Of a stretch of 19,120 nucleotides of DNA, positions 15,968-19,120 are shown one piece after another (within the stretch, counting starts at the first letter, position 1; the number at the start of each line of letters is the position of its first letter). The stretch is taken from NCBI GenBank assembly GCA_036159515.1, contig JAYYEV010000012.1:1-19120 (forward strand), given 5' to 3'. The position numbers and the translations under genes were made by a program. Under the pieces are notes generated by a model, which saw only the letters and a program-made list of their open reading frames with translations, was not told where the DNA came from and did no database searches. This DNA comes from GCA-002727735 sp036159515 (GTDB lineage Bacteria > Bacteroidota > Bacteroidia > Flavobacteriales_D > Parvicellaceae).

Positions 15968-16459
15968 TTATAATTGCTCAACTAGAGTTTTAAAATGATT
16001 ACCTCTTTCCCTAAAATTTTCATAATTAAGGTAACTTGAACAAGCAGGTGAAAAAAGCACAATTTGGCCAGGTAGTGCATTAGAGTGGGCAAGCTGGATA
16101 GCATCGCTAAACTCTTTTTTGTAAGCATATTTTATTTTGGATGCAAAATGGTATTTGATTTCCGTTTCAAAATGACCATAACATATGATTTGATCTACCT
16201 TATTAACAGCCACATCTGTAATAATATCTAGGTTTCTTTTATTTTCATCATAACCTACAATCCAAATAATCTTTTCTGGTAAATTTTCTAATGAAAAACA
16301 AGAAGCACCCATATCAGTCGACTTTGAATCATTAATCCATAGGACATCATTCATTTCACGAACAACTTCCAATCGATGCTCAATAGAAGAAAATGAAGCT
16401 AAAGATTGTTTTCTATTTTGTAGTAACTGACTGGTTGTTTTTTCTTTAATTCTGCTCAT
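15968..16459 (-). CDS. Stand-alone MurD C-terminal-domain paralogue (no ATPase domain)
   Basis: 163 residues from the preferred start. The whole protein corresponds to the glutamate-ligase C-terminal domain of MurD (compare MurD residues about 296-448); by eye about a third of residues are identical to the complete MurD encoded just upstream. Shared motifs: IEHRLE (26-31), INDSKST (42-48), IIWIVG (64-69), IICYG (91-95) and FSPACSSY...FRERGNHF (136-156). In E. coli MurD these hold the ATP and D-Glu contacts (Arg of HRLE, Asp and Lys of NDSK, Ser after PACA, Phe before RG), and all have counterparts here. The GGVDKGND motif is replaced by GYDENKRNL, and the ASFD aspartate by Leu. There is no GxxGKT P-loop and no UDP-binding domain. 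ATG at 16459 lies 10 bp after murD and fits best; the frame is open to 16567 inside murD, with another ATG at 16516. Function unknown: possibly a regulatory or trans-acting partner of MurD. It is not a murD fragment caused by a frameshift, because murD is complete. Confidence 0.85.
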   Translation of the reverse strand: MSRIKEKTTSQLLQNRKQSLASFSSIEHRLEVVREMNDVLWINDSKSTDMGASCFSLENLPEKIIWIVGYDENKRNLDIITDVAVNKVDQIICYGHFETEIKYHFASKIKYAYKKEFSDAIQLAHSNALPGQIVLFSPACSSYLNYENFRERGNHFKTLVEQL

Positions 16460-16469
16460 ATCATTGGAT

Positions 16470-17816
16470 TTATAGTGATCTAACTGCTTTTTTAAATTGA
16501 TGACCTCTGTCTTCATAATTCTTAAATAGATCAAAACTTGCGCATGCAGGCGACAGTAAAACGGCATAGCCCTTTTTGGCTATTCTGTAACTAATTTGAA
16601 CGGCTTGTGACGCAGACTGAGCTTCATAAATTGGAGATACAATTTCTCCAAACTCCTCCTGAATTTTATTATTCTCTTTGCCTAAGCAAATGATTCCTAA
16701 CACCTTTTGTTTTACTAAACCTTTAAGGGATGAATAATCATTTCCTTTATCCACACCTCCAACTATCCAAATTGTTGGTTTTTGCATACTCTCTAATGCA
16801 TACCATGTTGCATTTACATTGGTAGCCTTTGAGTCATTAATAAAATCTATACCATGAATTTTTGCTACTTTTTCTAAGCGATGCTCTACATTCTGAAAAT
16901 CGCTTAAACTATCGCGAATAATCTCTTTTCTTATATCCAACACCTTAGCCGCGATTCCCGCTGCCATGGAATTGAATACATTGTGCTTGCCCTGCTGGGC
17001 CAGTTGATGTATTGACATAATTGTTTGTTTTTGGTTGTTTATTTTTATTATTATGGATTCCTTATCAAGCCAAGAATCCACACCATCTTTTTGAAATATG
17101 GATACTGGGTGAGTTTGACATTCTAAATTTCTTTTTGCTAATGCTTCTTTGATAACAGGGTCATCATAATTGTAAATGAAATGATCATTTACAGTCATAT
17201 TTTGAGTTATTCTAAACTTACTGTTGACATACAGATCAAATGAATTTTCATATCTGTCTAAATGGTCAGGAGTAATATTTAGCAGCAAGGCAATATCTGC
17301 CTTAAAAGAGAACATAAAATCTAACTGAAAACTGCTTAATTCAATAACCTGGTAATCTGGAGGATCAATAGCAACGGACATGGCATAACTCTCGCCTACG
17401 TTTCCTACTGCCTTTGCACTCAAACCAGCATTATTTAATAAATGAGTAATTAATAAAGTGGTGGTGGTTTTACCGTTGCTTCCAGTTACACATATCTTTT
17501 TAGAATTGCAGTAATGATATGCAAACTCAATTTCTGAAATTATGGGAATTCCTAAAGAAGATATCTTTTGAACGAATGGGGATGAAGGTGGAATCCCAGG
17601 ACTTATTATTACACTTTCAGCTTTGTCTAGTATATAATCACTGTGACCATTTTCTTCCCACTTAATATCATAGTTATTGAGTATTGATTTATATTCTAAT
17701 GTGATAGAGGAAGCATCCGAAACAAATACATTTTTTCCTTTTTTTTGTGCTAAAACAGCCGCACCAACACCACTTTTACCTGCACCCAAAACAACGATAT
17801 TTTCAGCACTAAACAT
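16470..17816 (-). CDS. murD: UDP-N-acetylmuramoyl-L-alanine--D-glutamate ligase MurD
   Basis: 448 residues, cytoplasmic, complete three-domain ligase adding D-Glu to UDP-MurNAc-L-Ala. UDP-binding domain: NIVVLGAGKSGVGAAV (6-21) and ISPGIPPSSP (71-80). ATPase domain: VTGSNGKTTTT (110-120, P-loop), IELSSFQLD (158-166), NITPDHLDRY (180-189) and a lysine in the NSKF position (K200) likely to be carbamylated; GKHNVFNSMAA at 276-286. C-terminal domain: VEHRLEKV (310-317), NDSKATN (327-333), WIVGGVDKGND (350-360) and LSPACASFDLF...EDRG (420-438). All expected catalytic elements are present. ATG at 17816 abuts the mraY stop (TAAATG). A second, diverged copy of its C-terminal domain is encoded directly downstream. 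Confidence 0.98.
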   Translation of the reverse strand: MFSAENIVVLGAGKSGVGAAVLAQKKGKNVFVSDASSITLEYKSILNNYDIKWEENGHSDYILDKAESVIISPGIPPSSPFVQKISSLGIPIISEIEFAYHYCNSKKICVTGSNGKTTTTLLITHLLNNAGLSAKAVGNVGESYAMSVAIDPPDYQVIELSSFQLDFMFSFKADIALLLNITPDHLDRYENSFDLYVNSKFRITQNMTVNDHFIYNYDDPVIKEALAKRNLECQTHPVSIFQKDGVDSWLDKESIIIKINNQKQTIMSIHQLAQQGKHNVFNSMAAGIAAKVLDIRKEIIRDSLSDFQNVEHRLEKVAKIHGIDFINDSKATNVNATWYALESMQKPTIWIVGGVDKGNDYSSLKGLVKQKVLGIICLGKENNKIQEEFGEIVSPIYEAQSASQAVQISYRIAKKGYAVLLSPACASFDLFKNYEDRGHQFKKAVRSL

Positions 17817-19046
17817 TTACCGGATCTTCAGGGTTACAATTGAGAGAACTGCAAGTAGAATTCCTAGAATCCAGAATCTTGCTACTATTTTGGCTTCATG
17901 AACACCTTTTTTTTGATAGTGGTGGTGTATGGGAGACATTAGAAAAATTCGTCTTCCCTCGCCATATTTTTTCTTAGTGTATTTAAAATAACTAACCTGT
18001 AGAATGACACTCAGGTTTTCTATCAAAAAGACACCGCAGAAAACAGGTATTAACAACTCTTTTCTAATCGCGATTGCAAAAACAGCGATAATACCACCAA
18101 GAGCTAAACTCCCCGTATCGCCCATAAATACTTTGGCCGGATAAGAATTATACCATAGGAAGCCAATGCATGCTCCAACAAACGAACTGATGAAAATGAC
18201 CAATTCTGATGAGTTAGGAATAAAAAGAATATTTAAATAATCAGCAAATACAAGGTTTCCAGATAGATATGCAAAAATGGCTAGTGTTGTTCCAATAATA
18301 GCACTTGTGCCTGTTGCTAACCCATCTAATCCGTCAGTAATATTGGCTCCATTCGAAACTGCGGTAACAATGATAATTACCAGTGGAATGAATATAATCC
18401 AGGTATACTTTTCAAGATCTTTATTCAACCATACAAGTAACCAACTGTAATCAAACTCATTATTCTTTACAAACGGAATAGTAGTCTTAGTTGATCTCAT
18501 TTCAACCCAACTCGGCCCCACTTCAGAATCAGCCTCCAACTGCTGAACTGATAATTCATTTACCTTAGATTTAATCGTCACATCTTGATGGAAATAAAGT
18601 GAAGAAGCCACAATTAAGCCTACAGCAATTTGTCCAAAAACCTTAAATTTCCCTGCTAGTCCTTCTTTGTTCTTTTTGAATACTTTTATATAATCATCTA
18701 CAAAACCAATAGCCCCTAACAATACTGTAGAAATCAACATCAGTTGGATATAGATATTTGATAAATCGGCAAATAAAAGTGTTGGAACCAAGATTCCAGC
18801 TAAGATGATAATGCCTCCCATTGTAGGAGTTCCCGTTTTTTCTAATTGACCATCAAGACCTAAGTCCCGAACTGTTTCTCCTACTTGTTTTTGATGTAAA
18901 AAGCGTATTAATCTACCACCGAATACAAGAGTGATAACTAATGAGGTTATAACAGCAAGAGCTGCTTTAAATGAAATAAATTCAAACAATCCCGAACCTG
19001 GGAAATCAAAACGATTATTTAAGTATGTAAATAAATGGTATAGCAT
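17817..19046 (-). CDS. mraY: Phospho-N-acetylmuramoyl-pentapeptide-transferase MraY
   Basis: 409 residues, polytopic inner-membrane enzyme that transfers phospho-MurNAc-pentapeptide from UDP to undecaprenyl phosphate, giving lipid I. Motifs: KTGTPTMGGI (70-79), GFVDDYIKV (114-122; the DD pair binds Mg and substrate), NGANITDGLDGLA (232-244), VFMGDTGSLALGG (306-318; catalytic-site Asp310) and MSPIHHHYQKKG (370-381; the HHH uridine-side motif). Family members in Proteobacteria have about 360 residues; the excess here is a polar insertion at about 153-205 between two membrane segments, which I recall as typical of Bacteroidota MraY. ATG at 19046 shares one base with the stop of the upstream gene (TAATG), so translation is probably coupled. 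Confidence 0.98.
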   Translation of the reverse strand: MLYHLFTYLNNRFDFPGSGLFEFISFKAALAVITSLVITLVFGGRLIRFLHQKQVGETVRDLGLDGQLEKTGTPTMGGIIILAGILVPTLLFADLSNIYIQLMLISTVLLGAIGFVDDYIKVFKKNKEGLAGKFKVFGQIAVGLIVASSLYFHQDVTIKSKVNELSVQQLEADSEVGPSWVEMRSTKTTIPFVKNNEFDYSWLLVWLNKDLEKYTWIIFIPLVIIIVTAVSNGANITDGLDGLATGTSAIIGTTLAIFAYLSGNLVFADYLNILFIPNSSELVIFISSFVGACIGFLWYNSYPAKVFMGDTGSLALGGIIAVFAIAIRKELLIPVFCGVFLIENLSVILQVSYFKYTKKKYGEGRRIFLMSPIHHHYQKKGVHEAKIVARFWILGILLAVLSIVTLKIR

Positions 19047-19120
19047 TATTTCTTTAGTTTTTTGAAAATGTGTATTGTATTTTCCATATCATCAAAGTGC
19101 AGGGATTCATTACCGATAAT
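19046..19120 (-). CDS. murE: 3' end of an upstream dcw gene, probably murE (partial)
   Basis: Only the last 24 codons and the TAA stop are in the window, in a frame open to the edge. The peptide ends HFDDMENTIHIFKKLKK. MurE ligases of Bacteroidota end in a comparable way, with a His-Phe-Asp-Asp block shortly after the substrate motif, and murE normally precedes mraY in this cluster. The assignment rests mainly on gene order plus that short block; murF would be the alternative. The stop overlaps the mraY start by one base. Confidence 0.6.
   Translation of the reverse strand: MIGNESLHFDDMENTIHIFKKLKK

Noticed and set aside
15968..17816. The MurD-like small gene as the detached end of a frameshifted murD
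   Set aside because: murD itself is 448 residues with its own complete C-terminal domain (HRLE, NDSKAT, GGVDKG, SPACASFD). The small gene is a second, divergent copy and not the missing end.
1..19120. Mobile elements, CRISPR arrays, tRNA or rRNA genes, phage or defence genes
   Set aside because: No transposase, integrase, direct-repeat array, tRNA cloverleaf or rRNA sequence was recognised. Coding is almost continuous, with housekeeping genes of even composition.

Overview
The window comes from an A+T-rich genome of the phylum Bacteroidota (Flavobacteriia- or Cytophagia-like; I cannot resolve it further). Four things point there. The cell-wall and division genes run murE-mraY-murD-ftsW-murG-murC-ftsQ-ftsA-ftsZ with no murB or ddl. 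FtsZ ends in the tail NNSFLHDNVD. MraY carries a long loop insertion. Purine-rich Shine-Dalgarno sequences are largely absent, while TAnnTTTG motifs precede some genes.

Right part (about 7586-19120, all minus strand, so read from right to left): the dcw (division and cell wall) cluster. It contains the last 24 codons of a probable murE, then mraY, murD, a small extra gene, ftsW, murG, murC, ftsQ, ftsA, ftsZ, a yqeY-like gene and a SAM-dependent O-methyltransferase. Junctions are 0-16 bp or overlapping (TAATG and TAAATG stop/start fusions), so this is very probably one transcription unit. Together the genes make the UDP-MurNAc-peptide and lipid II (MurE, MurC, MurD, MraY, MurG), polymerise septal glycan (FtsW) and build the divisome (FtsQ, FtsA, FtsZ). 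ftsW, murC and ftsQ use GTG or TTG starts.

The most unusual item is the small gene between murD and ftsW (15968-16459). It encodes a stand-alone, diverged copy of the C-terminal domain of MurD, with no P-loop ATPase domain and no UDP-binding domain. The complete murD, with its own C-terminal domain, lies directly upstream, so this is an added paralogous domain and not a broken murD. It is open and keeps most ligand-contact motifs, but has lost the GG-x-DKG motif.

Middle (3432-7515): a secreted S46-family dipeptidyl peptidase (minus; DPP7-like by its specificity residue), a membrane-anchored Bacteroidota protein of unknown function (plus) and a class I aminotransferase (minus). Convergent genes here nearly touch or share stop-codon bases.

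Left part (1-3435): an FtsX/LolC/E-type ABC permease (plus, TTG start, with a central insertion of about 97 residues), diverging after only 19 bp from a secreted DUF1343/GH171 (NamZ-like) protein (minus). That gene is followed 6 bp later by a 3-hydroxyacyl-CoA dehydrogenase that runs off the left edge. There are no RNA genes, mobile elements, CRISPR arrays or gene-free stretches over 300 bp; the longest intergenic gap is 117 bp (4641-4757).
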